Position numbers and translations under genes: made by a program. The notes beneath the pieces are model-generated. The model saw only the letters and a program-made list of their open reading frames with translations. It did not search any database and was not told the DNA's origin. 64,000 nucleotides of DNA. It comes from Bradyrhizobium zhanjiangense (GTDB lineage: Bacteria; Pseudomonadota; Alphaproteobacteria; Rhizobiales; Xanthobacteraceae). Numbering within the stretch: position 1 is the stretch's first letter; every line of letters begins with the position of its first letter. Location of the stretch: contig NZ_CP022221.1 in NCBI RefSeq assembly GCF_004114935.1, positions 7,523,001-7,587,000 of the forward strand. Direction: 5' to 3'. Positions 19,439 to 30,000 of the stretch are shown in pieces.

Positions 19439-19729
19439 ATGACGATACTTGCCATATTAAGCATCTGGCTGCTGCTCAACGTTTTATTCGTGCTCATCGT
19501 GGTTCCTCCCCGCGGGTCGCGATCGCGGCTCAACAGGTCGGGAACAATCCTTGCGCCAGCCCCGATCGAAAAGAATCAAGACCAGCTCGATAACAACGAA
19601 AAATTCTCCCTTCGCCACGCTCTCGGATCACTCGCGACGGGAATCTTTTTCGTCCTGATGCCCCGGCTGATCGCAATACGGGAGGTCATCGTGCGGCTAT
19701 GGAACAGGACACGTAGGCATAAGGCCTAA
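19439..19729 (+). CDS. Small membrane protein, hypothetical
   Basis: A 96-residue protein with two hydrophobic segments, at about residues 3-22 (ILAILSIWLLLNVLFVLIVV) and 62-80 (LGSLATGIFFVLMPRLIAI), followed by a basic tail WNRTRRHKA. GGTGGGG precedes the ATG as a possible ribosome site. The composition looks coding and membrane-directed. It sits between the polymerase-like operon and the convergent initiating transferase gene. No family assignment is possible. Confidence 0.55.
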   Translation: MTILAILSIWLLLNVLFVLIVVPPRGSRSRLNRSGTILAPAPIEKNQDQLDNNEKFSLRHALGSLATGIFFVLMPRLIAIREVIVRLWNRTRRHKA

Positions 19730-19854
19730 AACTTGGTGATGAGCGCGACGACCTGATTCAAAGGCTCCAAAAGGAGCTCTCGCCTCAATCCGCATCTAGC
19801 TCAGCGCATATGAATGAGTCCGCGCCGCGCCCCGCCAAGGCCGCTCGCGCTGAC

Positions 19855-21321
19855 CTAGTACGCCTCCTGGGAAATGACGGTAGCCGCCGTGCGCGCCATG
19901 ATTTTCAGATCGAGCCAAATGCTCCAATTCCTTACATACCAAACGTCATATTCTACCCGCTTTTCCATCAGGTCGATGGTCGGCGTTTCGCCCCGGAAGC
20001 CGTTAACCTGAGCCCAGCCCGTGAGGCCCGGCTTCATGTGGTGGCGGTATACGTAATTGCTGATGATCTCGTCATAATAATTGTCGTGGGCAAGCGCATG
20101 TGGGCGTGGTCCGACCAACGACATGTCGCCGCGCAGCACGTTCCAGAGCTGGGGCAACTCGTCAATGCTGGTCATGCGGAGGAAGCGCCCAATCCTTGTG
20201 ACGCGCGCGTCCCTCTTGGTTGCCTGAGTAATCGAGTTACCATTCTCGCACACGTACATGCTGCGAAATTTCCAGATATCAAACGGCTTGCCGTTGAAGC
20301 CGCGGCGCGACTGTCGAAAGATCACGCTCCCAGGCGAATCCAGCTTGATCAGAATGGAGACGGTGATCAGCACCGGCGCCAGGGCCACTAGCGAAAACAA
20401 CGCCAGACCGATGTCGAGGCAGCGCTTCTGGAGACGTTCAAACACGCTGAGCGGTGGTCGCTGAATCTCGATTGCCACCGTGCCGCTGACCGGCAAAAAC
20501 GGGCGCGATACCAGATCAGCGATCGAATTATCCGGCAAGAGACGGATCGGCTGTGGTACAGCGCGCAAGTGCAGTTCGAGTTGCTGCAACAACGGCAGCT
20601 CGTTCCAATCAACCGCCAACAGGTACTCCTCGACATCCGCTGCACGGGATTGGAGAATGACGTCGCGAATTTGCCTCTCCCAGCTGGTCCCATGGTTGTT
20701 AGCGGGAAGCACGAAATGGCGAACCACGTCGAATCCGTTCTTGCGCAGGTCCTTGAAACGGCTCGAGGTGAAATCAAGCGGCTTCAGGCTGAGCAAGGCA
20801 ACCTTGCGATCGACCAATCGGCCCTTGGCAAAGTTCGTGCCGAGCACCCACTGCCACGCAAAGCGCAGGCTGAGCAACCCAAGGCCGCCAATTCCGGTGA
20901 AGACGAGGAACGTGCCGCGGGACAGATTGTCCGACGATTTCAATAGAAACGCCGCGACCGCAAGGATCGTCAGTGACACCAGCCAGATGATCACCGCTTT
21001 GCGCAATTGCCAGACCAGACTAAGCAAACGGTGCGTTGCATACACACCCTGAAAATAGGCGATTGCAACGAACACTGCGCTGACGATCAGTCCGGCGCCG
21101 ATGGGCGCTCCGTCTCCAGATGACGGCGTGGCGACGCTATAAAGTTCCGACGCCAGCGCATAGCAGAGCAAGATCAGCAAAAGGTCGGCCGCGATGACGA
21201 GGAGCTGAAAAGGCTTCTGAAGAGCCGTGCCCCGTGCGGAGGACGTGGCATAGGTGCTATCAGAGCCATAAGTGGCAACAACCATTCGATCCTCTACGTG
21301 TGGAGAGTGCCTGGCGGTCAT
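19855..21321 (-). CDS. Undecaprenyl-phosphate sugar phosphotransferase (WcaJ/ExoY-type initiating enzyme)
   Basis: This membrane enzyme starts EPS synthesis by moving a sugar-1-phosphate onto undecaprenyl phosphate. The 488 residues have four N-terminal helices (about 40-62, 76-92, 108-126, 137-155), a CoA-binding-like middle domain, a re-entrant helix at 304-324 and the C-terminal bacterial sugar transferase domain. Signatures seen are [20 protein letters not shown] (349-355), [18 protein letters not shown] (387-404) and [16 protein letters not shown]. The size and domain order match the WcaJ class (usually glucose-1-P). It is convergent with the rest of the cluster; a small C2H2 zinc-finger ORF lies 15 bases upstream on the same strand. 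Confidence 0.95.
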   Translation of the reverse strand: MTARHSPHVEDRMVVATYGSDSTYATSSARGTALQKPFQLLVIAADLLLILLCYALASELYSVATPSSGDGAPIGAGLIVSAVFVAIAYFQGVYATHRLLSLVWQLRKAVIIWLVSLTILAVAAFLLKSSDNLSRGTFLVFTGIGGLGLLSLRFAWQWVLGTNFAKGRLVDRKVALLSLKPLDFTSSRFKDLRKNGFDVVRHFVLPANNHGTSWERQIRDVILQSRAADVEEYLLAVDWNELPLLQQLELHLRAVPQPIRLLPDNSIADLVSRPFLPVSGTVAIEIQRPPLSVFERLQKRCLDIGLALFSLVALAPVLITVSILIKLDSPGSVIFRQSRRGFNGKPFDIWKFRSMYVCENGNSITQATKRDARVTRIGRFLRMTSIDELPQLWNVLRGDMSLVGPRPHALAHDNYYDEIISNYVYRHHMKPGLTGWAQVNGFRGETPTIDLMEKRVEYDVWYVRNWSIWLDLKIMARTAATVISQEAY

Positions 21322-21336
21322 TGTGATGCTGAAGAT

Positions 21337-21522
21337 TTACCGCTTCCAAACGAAGGGTGTTAAGTGATCGCAGCGACATTGTGGCGCTGCATGCAAAACT
21401 TTTGCGATGCACGAATGATGTGTCGCGTCGAAATGCGCATCGACAATTCGACGCGCGCTGAAAATCTCGTCACAGTGCTGACATATCAGCGACGCGCTGC
21501 CGCATTTTGAATCAAGTTCCAT
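21337..21522 (-). CDS. Small C2H2-type zinc-finger protein (putative)
   Basis: A 61-residue ORF whose centre, ICQHCDEIFSARRIVDAHFD followed by ATHH, fits the classical C2H2 spacing C-x2-C-x12-H-x4-H. This differs from the Ros/MucR type. It lies on the same strand, 15 bases before the initiating sugar transferase gene, so the two may be co-transcribed and it might act on that gene. AAGGA is present before the ATG but only one base away, which is too close for an ideal site and lowers my confidence. The exact metal-ligand spacing is the main support. Confidence 0.45.
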   Translation of the reverse strand: MELDSKCGSASLICQHCDEIFSARRIVDAHFDATHHSCIAKVLHAAPQCRCDHLTPFVWKR

Positions 21523-21885
21523 ATCCTTCGCGTGATTTAACGGTCACGCGAGCGCGTCTTCGCTCATCTTTGAGACGCTCATCCTGTCGCGAGAGCGCGA
21601 GGAGTCACTTGCGGGAACATAGATGAATTTCAATCTGCGGATGCATCACGAAATTTGTAATGAGGCATGCATCTTTGCCGCGCTATGCAGTTCAGCACTG
21701 CAATTTCCGCGGACTGGTGGAACCCGTCGCAAGGGTAGGCAAGAAGTTCCGCCCTTCTTTTGGCGTGATCAAGCCGGACAACGAGGACCTACTCCATCCA
21801 CCGCACATTGTTCGTATCAGATGGGGGAGTTCTCAGGTGCCGGCGACTTGGGGAAATTTCTCGACCACCTGATCGATTTTGCTCC
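21523..21885. other. Intergenic region, divergent promoter space
   Basis: No supported gene. A plus frame at 21660-21872 encodes 70 residues without motif. The region separates the leftward zinc-finger/initiating-transferase genes from the rightward phosphatase gene and should hold both promoters. Confidence 0.45.
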
Positions 21886-22623
21886 ATGATATCTTTCGCC
21901 CGACCACGTCGGCCAATCCACAAGCCGCACTTGCCCGACGGGATTCGCATCTATGCGATCTCGGATATTCACGGCTGTGCGCATCTGCTGCAGCCGATGT
22001 TGCGGGTGATCGACGCCGACGTGGCTCGCAGCCGCCCGCACTATGCGATCGAGGTTTTCATGGGCGATTACATCGATCGTGGTCCGGACACGCGCGCCAC
22101 CCTCGACATCCTCGTCGAGCGGAGTCGCCGGGGAAATGCGGTCTTCCTCAAAGGTAATCACGAGGCATTTCTGGTGAGGGTGTTCGAGGACCCTTCACTG
22201 TTCGAGGATTGGATTGCCGTCGGCGGAACCCAGACATTGATGTCCTACGGGCTCGCTCCGCCAGATCTCAAGCGCGAAGAGCCAACATCGATTTTGCGCG
22301 ATTTGATTCGCGCAATGCCGACTGAGCATCTGGAATTCCTGGACAATCTGCGGCTGAGCTTTACGTGCGGAGACTTCTTCTTCGTTCACGCCGGCGTTCG
22401 ACCTGGCGTGGCGCTATCCGAACAGCAGGAGAACGATCTCTTGTGGATTCGCGAGGAGTTCCTGGAGAGCAAAAAGCATTTCGGCAAATATATCGTGCAC
22501 GGTCACACGCCAGTGCGGCGCGCCGATGTGCGAAACAATCGCGCCAACATCGATACCGGCGCCTATGCGACCGGCAATCTCACCCTGATGAGCATCCAGG
22601 GAAGCCGCATGCTCGCGGTGTGA
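21886..22623 (+). CDS. PPP-family metallophosphatase (Ser/Thr protein phosphatase type)
   Basis: A cytosolic metal-dependent phosphatase of 245 residues from the ATG at 21886. The PPP signatures appear in order: SDIHG (D27, H29), GDYIDRGPDT (D61, D64, R65) and GNHE (N91, H92). HAGVRPG and VHGHTPV follow further on. These bind the two catalytic metals. Bacterial relatives are PrpA/PrpB and similar small phosphatases. The frame is open back to 21808, but the conserved region starts after the ATG chosen. It stands alone between the EPS genes and small hypotheticals; its target is unknown. Confidence 0.9.
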   Translation: MISFARPRRPIHKPHLPDGIRIYAISDIHGCAHLLQPMLRVIDADVARSRPHYAIEVFMGDYIDRGPDTRATLDILVERSRRGNAVFLKGNHEAFLVRVFEDPSLFEDWIAVGGTQTLMSYGLAPPDLKREEPTSILRDLIRAMPTEHLEFLDNLRLSFTCGDFFFVHAGVRPGVALSEQQENDLLWIREEFLESKKHFGKYIVHGHTPVRRADVRNNRANIDTGAYATGNLTLMSIQGSRMLAV

Positions 22624-22707
22624 CATGTTGGCAACCGCTTGCCATCTGCCAAAGCCCCTTCCGCGACGAGGGTCGAATGGGCCTCGGCGCCCAGAGGTGA
22701 CCGCGCC

Positions 22708-22736
22708 TTGCCTAATTGAGGACTTGCCTAATTGAG
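22708..22736. repeat. Tandem 13-base duplication spanning a stop codon
   Basis: TTGCCTAATTGAG occurs at 22708-22720 and again at 22724-22736, a period of 16 bases. The right copy contains the stop (TAG on the minus strand) of the 22728-23006 gene, so the gene end was duplicated. Confidence 0.85.
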
Positions 22737-23006
22737 CAAGCAGGGCTTCTGCAGCCGGGCACGCGTCTCGGCCATCCAATCGTTCCAGGCTCGCTCATGC
22801 TTGACGTAGAGCTCCAGCCAACGCGCGCCGTGCTCGCTCTGCCGCAGACGACGCTCCCGGTCAGGCAAACCGGCGGGCAATCGCGCATCCGGATTGTCCA
22901 GCGTTTCGAACTCGACCGTCTCCGAAATCGTCAGGCCGACGAGAACACGCTGTCCCGCGCCATCCACGATGTATCGCCGCGGAGCGTCCTTCTTGGGTTC
23001 ACTCAT
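22728..23006 (-). CDS. Small conserved-looking hypothetical protein
   Basis: A 92-residue soluble, charged protein. The N-terminal half (RRYIVDGAGQRVLVGLTISE, then TVEFETLD) looks like a small beta structure and the C-terminal half (LELYVKHERAWNDWMAETRA) like a helix. It has no signal peptide or membrane segment. GACGAG lies directly before the ATG, with a GGGGG further up. I do not recognise a family by name. Coding-like composition supports it as a real gene. It converges with the phosphatase gene. Confidence 0.65.
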   Translation of the reverse strand: MSEPKKDAPRRYIVDGAGQRVLVGLTISETVEFETLDNPDARLPAGLPDRERRLRQSEHGARWLELYVKHERAWNDWMAETRARLQKPCLLN

Positions 23007-23069
23007 CTCGTCATGCCCCCATTCGTTTCAGTGAGAACCCCGAGTGCCCCCCCGCGAGCCGGACAGTGC

Positions 23070-23318
23070 CTAAAAGGCTCGTCGGGCATGGCCGAATGTT
23101 GAGGTGGGAGTCGAGGTCTCACCGGAACTTGCAGCCCTTCGCTGGACGCGCCAAGCACGCAGCGCATATCCCAAGATGAGGCCAGCGCCAAAAATGGAAG
23201 CGGAGACAAATGCAGAAGCCATGGAGAGTCGTCCCGGATAGTCCGGGGACACATCAAGACCGAGCAGTGTGTCGACATCATGATTCTCGATGCCTCCCGG
23301 CGCCGAAAGATTGTTCAC
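23070..23318 (-). CDS. Small single-pass membrane protein, hypothetical
   Basis: Up to 82 residues from a GTG at 23318, or 50 residues from an ATG at 23222 (MASAFVSASIFGAGLILGYA), with one hydrophobic helix followed by RAWRVQRR and a Ser/Thr-rich tail. Neither start has a good ribosome site. The single helix with a positive cytoplasmic flank is the main support. Confidence 0.4.
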   Translation of the reverse strand: MNNLSAPGGIENHDVDTLLGLDVSPDYPGRLSMASAFVSASIFGAGLILGYALRAWRVQRRAASSGETSTPTSTFGHARRAF

Positions 23319-23585
23319 GCCTCGACTTCATGTGTGCATGCAAGGCGATGCCGTGTCCGATCATCCTCCCCCCATCTCTCATTTCGGCCGGCAACGATCA
23401 CTCTTTCTATATAGAGAAGCCTTTGCGACCTTGCGGGCCGGGCCTTTATCGTCGAACAGGAGCACTTCGAGCTGACCTCGCCTCCCGCAATGGGAAATTT
23501 CGGGCCGATCGGTCGACCGATGCCCTTGCAACCGTCCGGGAGCCGTCGCATTATTTCGCATCGCATTTAGAAGGAATTCAATCCA

Positions 23586-23852
23586 ATGAACTTCCGCGTG
23601 CTCATTCCATGCATTGCCCTGTCTGCCCTTGGCCTCATCTTGACGGCATCCGTGGCGCCAGCCGCCGAGCTCGCGCTTGGTCCGGCGCATCATCGGGCGG
23701 CTTCCGTCCAAGGCGGACTTGTGCTGTGGGATGATGTCTACCCGCCCGCGATCTATGGTCCTCAGCTTCGCCCGGTCGAGGAAGTCGCGGCCATGAAGGC
23801 GCAGGCACGGCCCGTGTCCCAGCGCTGGTGGGGATACTGGTACGCCTGGTAA
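23586..23852 (+). CDS. Small secreted hypothetical protein
   Basis: An 88-residue protein with AAGGA 10 bases before the ATG and a clear signal peptide (FRVLIPCIALSALGLILTAS, cleavage after PAAA or nearby). The mature part is about 60 residues and ends in an aromatic tail, QRWWGYWYAW. I do not recognise a family. A strong intrinsic terminator follows the stop by 43 bases, so this is a complete single-gene unit. It faces the 3' end of the giant surface-protein gene. Confidence 0.72.
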   Translation: MNFRVLIPCIALSALGLILTASVAPAAELALGPAHHRAASVQGGLVLWDDVYPPAIYGPQLRPVEEVAAMKAQARPVSQRWWGYWYAW

Positions 23853-23894
23853 ATTCGAGAGCGCTTGGCTGAGGCCGAGCCAGGCTGGATTAAC

Positions 23895-23939
23895 GACTGC
23901 CGCCACAACGGATAACCGGATGGCGGCGGTCTTTGTTTT
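23895..23939 (+). terminator. Rho-independent terminator
   Basis: An 11-bp stem (GACTGCCGCCA at 23895-23905 with TGGCGGCGGTC at 23921-23931, one G-U pair) has inner pairing CGG/CCG in the loop and is followed by TTTGTTTT. The T-tract is only on the + side, so it terminates the small secreted-protein gene and not the leftward giant gene. Confidence 0.85.
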
Positions 23940-24008
23940 GAGGCGCGCCGCATATGTCCGGCGGCCGGGGGGGCCATAGGGCCCCGAAGCCGACGCGTTC
24001 TCCAAAGC

Positions 24009-27000
24009 CTAGGTGATGAGGAAGTTGCCATTGTGCAGCGTGCCAGTGGCGTTTTGCAGGCTAACGTCCATATCACTGGCGCCATCGCCATCGATATCGA
24101 TCTGGAGGTAGTCGTTGCCAGGCCCAAAACTCTGCAAATGGGCCGAAGCCTGGTTGGCGCCGAGGAGCGCCGCACTATCCACATACTCGATGTGACCGCC
24201 GGCGATGCTGATGCCTGAGAAGGTAAAGCTATCGTTGGCTGCGTCGAAATTGTGAATGGTATCGGCAGCACCGGCGGCGGAATCTGCGATGCTGACGAAA
24301 CGGAAACTGTCGTGGCCCGCACTGGCGAAGATCTCATCCGCGCCCGCGCCGGCAGTGATCGTCGTGTTGCCGGACGTATTGCCGATGGTGATCCTGTCGA
24401 AATTCGCGCCAGCATTGATGTTTTCGACGTTGCTTACCGTGATGTCGTAGACGTTCGCGTTGAAGGTCAAGCTGTCATTCCCGTCGCCGAGATCGATCAC
24501 GTTCGCCGGACTGCCGTTCAACGTCAGGGTATCGTTCGACGAGCTCCCGTTGAGCAGATTCACGTTCCAGAGATTGTCGAACGAATTGCTGCCTGCGGCG
24601 AGATTCAGCACGTTGGCTGTACCCTCGCCGAGATTGACCGTGACGCCGGATACGGTGTTCAGGAGTGTGACCGTGTCGTCCGATGGGTTGAGATTACCGG
24701 TGAAATCACTGCCGTTGAGGTTTTCGACCCCAACGATGCTGAGCGAATTCACGCCATTGGCGAGAGAAACCAGATCGCTGCCACCGCCCATGTCGATTGC
24801 GATGCCGTCGACATTGTTCGTCAAGCTCAAGGAATTATCGCCTGCATTGCCGTTGATGTGCTCGACACCGATCGCGGCAAATGCAGCGAAGTTTCCGTTG
24901 AGGACGATGGTGTCCTCGCCATTGCCGAGGTCGATTGCGACCCCGTTCGCAGCAGAGATTGCGCCGGTCACACTCAGAGTGTCATCACCCCCGGTTCCAT
25001 TGACGTGATTGACGTCGAAGATATTCACGAACGAGTTCGCGCCGGCGGCGAGATTCATCGTGTTGTCGCCGTTGCCGAGGCTGATCTCCAGGCCGGTGAC
25101 CGTCGTCGACAAGTTGAGCACGTCATTGACGCCAGGCGTCGCACCGAAATCGGATCCGGCGATCCCCTCGACGTCCACGAGGCTCAGCGTATTGGTACCG
25201 CCCACGAGGCTGAGATGGTCATTGCCGGCACCGAGGTTTACGACCAATCCGTCAGCGTGGTTCGTCAGGTTGACGAATTCGTCGCTATTGCTGCCGACCA
25301 GGTTCTCGACGCCGGCAAGATTGAGCGTGTAACCGTTGCCGAAGACGCTGCCGTTGAGCAAGACCGTGTCCGCGCCCCCGCCCCCCAGATTGATCTGATG
25401 GCCGAAGATGTTGCTCCCGATACGGAGATAATCGTCACCGTCCGTTCCGATGACGGGCGCATTGCCGGAGATCTGCTGTTGCGTCGAGAGATCAATCGGA
25501 CTGCCCGAAGAACCCGACGACAGCAACACGATGCCGTCGCTGAACTGTAGCACTTCGGCATTGGTCAGGCTGTCGGTGCCGTCACGGCCCGCCGTATTGT
25601 CTTGAACCACAATCGGTCCAGGCGTCGTGACGGTGTACTGCGATTGCGTCCCGCTGAAGATCACCATGTCGGTGCCGGCGCCGCCATCGATCGTGTCGTT
25701 GCCGCCCTGGCCGGTGATGCCGTCATTGCCGCCGCCGGCACTGATCGTGTCGGCGCCGCCACCGCCGAAGAAGTACTCGTCATTTGAACTGCCGACCAAT
25801 GTGTCGGCCAGATTGGAACCCTGGACGCTGTTGACGCCACCCGTGATGACGTCGGCGCCTGCGGCCCCGCTCACCGCTCCCGTCGAGAGATCGACGGAAA
25901 CGCCTCCGCTTGCCTGGGAATATGAGACGCGCGTATTGCCGTTGCCGGTGATGGTATCGTTGCCGAGGAGGCCCTCGAACAAATTGAAGGTACCGAACAA
26001 TCCGACGAATGTCGCCGCATTGTAAGTGTCGGCCTGGTTGCTACCGGTCGCGCTGTTGACACCGGTATAGGTGTCGGCGCCGATCGAGCTGCCGCCGGTT
26101 GCAGTCCCTGCCTGCAGGTTGATCGTTACGGCATCGGTCGCGCTGGCGTAGATGATGCGGGTGTTGCCGTTTCCGGTGATGGTGTCGTTGCCGGCCAAGC
26201 CTTCGAACTGATTGAAATTGCCGTTGTTGCCGACGTTGTTGACGGCGGCATTCTGGAAGCCAATCGCACCAAAATTCGTCGCCGTGAAGACGTCGTTGAA
26301 AGTGGTGCCCTGCGCGCCCTCGATCCCGCGGAACGTGTCATTGCCGATCGAGCTGTCGCCGCTCGCAGTGCCGGCCGTGAAGTCGATAGTTACCGGGCCG
26401 GTGGAGAAGTAGATATTGTTGTAACTGATAATGTCGAAGCCGCCGCGACCATCGATGGAGTCGTTACCGGCAAGGCCAGTGAACGTCTCGGTAGCTGCAG
26501 TGTTGTTGCTTCCGTAAATGACATCGTTGAACATCGAGGCCATCACGGCATTGACGCCGCTGAAGGTGTCGCTGCCGGTGGATGCGTCACCATTCGCCGT
26601 GCCCGCCAGCAGGTCGACGGTCACGAGACCGGTCGCATTGGTGAACGCGATACGCGTGTTGCCGTTACCGGTGATGCTGTCGTTGCCTCCCATGCCGATG
26701 AATTCGTTGAAGGTCCCGTTGGAGCCGGCATTCGTGCTGCCTGCACCGAAGCCGGTGGCGTTGAAGAGGTCCGCGTCGTTCGAACCGCGCACGGACTCGA
26801 TCGATCGAAGCGTGTCGGTGCCGACCGTCGCAGCATCGCCCGTCACGGTTCCCGCAGCGAGCTGAACGTTGATCCCGCCCACGGCTGCCGGATCGAGCGC
26901 GTAGTCCGCCCGGTCGAAACCGGCCCGGCCATCGATGGAGTCGTTGCCGGCGCGACCTTCGAAGGTCTCCACGGTCCCCGGTCCATTGGCGCTGCCCAGC

Positions 27001-30000
27001 AACTGGTCGGCAAATCCAGAGCCGACGATGCCGGCAAAGCCCGAGCCAACCAGGGTATCGGTCCCGACCGAGCTATCTCCCGTCGCCGAATGCGCGGCCA
27101 GATCCACTGTCACGCTACCCGTCGCGTTGGCGTAAGAGATGCGCGTCAGCAGCGCACCCAGGCTGTTGGTGGCTCCCGTGATGTTGTCGTCGCCGCCGCG
27201 GCCCTCGAATTCGTTGAAGCCGAGATTCGTGCCGGCAATGCCGGTGTTGCCCGCAAAGCCGGTCGCGTTGAACGTGTCGGCAAAGCTGCTGCCGACGATG
27301 CCCTCGATGTTCACGAGCGTGTCAGTTCCGACACCCGGACCTGTCACCGAGCCTGCGGCGAGACTTGCGGTAATGCCGCCCGTCGCATCGGTATAGTCGG
27401 CGCGGTCGAAGCCGAGGCCGCCGTCGAGCAAATCATTGCCATCGAGGCCCTTCAGGCGATCGTTGCCGCCGAGGCCACTCAGGCTGTCGGCATAGGCTGT
27501 GCCGGTCAGCGTGTTCGCATTGCCGTCGCCAGTGAGGTTGACGCCTTGCCCCAGGATGAAATCGGCCGCCGTGAGGTTCGAGAGCGTCACGTTCGAGAGC
27601 GTCAGGCTGTCGCCATTGCCGAAGTCGATGACCGTGTTCAGCCCAACCTGAGTGGCAAGCGCCTGAACCTGCGCAAAGCTGGAGACACCCGCGACGCCCG
27701 TGAGGTCGATCTTGTCGGTCTGCGCCTGCAAGAAGTCGCCGATGGTGTCCGCGCCACCGCCGGTGGCGTAGACGAAGGTATCGGCGCCGAGACCGCCACC
27801 CAGGAAGTCGTTGCCGGCACCGCCGTTGAGCAGGTCGTTGCCGTTGTTACCGAACAACTGGTCGCCACTGGCCGAGCCGGTGATCGTGTCGTTGAAGTTC
27901 GAGCCCGCGACGTTGGTCACCCCTCCTGTGATGGTGTCGTGACCCACAGAGCCGTCGCCGTCCGCGGTGCCGCCAGCGAGATTGACGGTAACACCCGACG
28001 TGGCGCTGCCGTACTGGATCTGGGTGGAGCCGTTGCCGGTGATGGCATCGTTGCCGGAGCCGCCCTGGAAGAAGTTGGCCCCGACGAAGCCGGCCGCGTC
28101 GAACGTATCGTTGCCGCTGCCGCCGACCGCACTGTTCACCCCAGTGAAGGTGTCATGGCCGGTCGAGGCATCGCCATTGGCCGTGCCTGCCGCGAGGTTG
28201 ATGGTCACGCCGGACGTCGCATTCCCGAACAGGATCTGCGTGTTGCCATTGCCGATGATGGTATCGTCGCCGCCCTGGCCCTGGAACGCGTTGAACCCGA
28301 CGAATCCCATCGCGTCGAAGCTGTCGGCAAGATTGCTGCCGGTTGCGCTGTTGACACCCGTAAAGCTGTCGTGCCCGACCGAGGCATCGCCGCTGGCGAT
28401 TCCGGCCTGAAGGTTGATGGTCACCCCGCCGGTCGCATTGGCGTAGATGATGCGGGTGTTGCCGTTGCCGGTGATGACGTCATCGCCGCCCAGGCCCTCG
28501 AACTGGTTGTAGCTGCCGTTGTTGCCGACGTTGGAAGCACCGCCCAGACCATAGCCCGTTGCGTTGTAGCTGTCGGCGTAGCCCGTGCCCTGAATGCCCT
28601 CGATCGAGCGCAGCGTATCGCTGCCGATCGACGCATCGCCGGTCGCCGTGCCCGCCGCCATGTCGACGGTCACGCCGCCCGTGACCGTGCTGAGGCTGTT
28701 GTAGATGGCAACGTCGAACCCGCCGCGACCGTCGATGTAATCGTCACCGCCAAGACCGGTGAAGTTGTTGTTGAAGCTGCTCCCGAGCAGCGTGTCCGAG
28801 AAAGTCGATCCCTGCACCGCATTGACGCCGGTGAAGGTGTCGGTTCCCTCGGTCGCACCTGTGGCACTGCCGGCGACCGTGACTGCATTCGTCGTCCCGA
28901 CGGCGCTGGTCTCGAGGTCGACGCTGACGCTCGAGGCGGCGATCTGGTAGTTCAGGCGGGTGAAGCCGTTGCCGATGATGGTGTCGTTGCCGCCGGCGCC
29001 GGCGAAGTCGTTGAAGGCCCCCGAGGAGCCGACATTGGTCGCCCCGGCCTGACCGAAGCCGGTCGCATCGAAGGTGTCGTCAAAATTGGTGCCGCGGGCG
29101 GCCTCGACGTTGCGCAACGTATCGGTGCCGACGGTCGCATCACCGTTCACAACGCCCGCGGCCAGGTGAACGTAGATGCCTGACGTGGTCGTCGTATCCG
29201 AATTGTAGGTGACCTGGTCGTAGCCGCCGCGGCCATCGATATAGTCGTCGCCGCCGCGCCCCTCATAAGTCTCATAGGTGAAGGCCGCATTGTCGCTGCC
29301 ATAGATCGTGTCGTTGTAGGCCGAGCCCCAGATGGTCGAGACGTTGGAGAAGGTGTCGTGACCGACGGAGGCGTCGCCGTCGGCGGTGCCTGCGCCGATA
29401 TCGACCGTGACGGCGCCGGTCGCGCTCAGATAGGACAACCGCGTCACCGCCTGCTCCAGGGCGTTGAGATCGCCGATCACGCTATCGTCGCCGCCGCGCC
29501 CCTCGAACTCACTTTGACCGGCCGCCACGCCGGGCAGGCCGGTCGAGCCGGTAAACCCAGCCGCGTTGAACGTGTCGGCAAAATTGCTGCCGACCACCCC
29601 CTCGATGCCAACGAGTGTGTCGGTTCCGACGCCCGGCCCTGAGGCGACGCCTGCTGCCAGATTGACCGTGATGCCGCCGGTCGCGTCGGTATAGACGGCG
29701 CGGTCGAAGCCCGCTCCGCCATCCAGGAGGTCGCTGCCACCCAGGCCCTGAAGGCGATCGTTGCCGCCGAGGCCGCTGATGGATTCGGCATTTGCCGTTC
29801 CGGCGAGGCTGTTGGCGTCGTCGTCGCCGACGATCGGCGCGGCCGGCGTGCCGAACAGGAAATCGCTCGCCGTCAGGCTGCTCAGAGTGACGTTCTGAAG
29901 CGTGATTCCGTCACCGGAACTGAACGTGATGACCGTGTTCGGGCCGCTCTGCTCCGCGTGCGATTGCAGATCGGAGAGGCTATAGATGCCGTAGACTCCG

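Noticed and set aside
19740-19790. GGCTCC-AAAA-GGAGCT hairpin as a terminator
   Set aside because: Stem of only 5-6 pairs and no T-tract on either side.
24252-25550. 432-residue + strand frame
   Set aside because: Antisense shadow of the giant gene's C-terminal repeats.
27090-29183. 697-residue open frame on the + strand
   Set aside because: Antisense to the giant RTX gene. Composition is a mirror of GC-rich repeats (VAAD, VERV, REID-like strings) with no domain, and the opposite strand is clearly coding.
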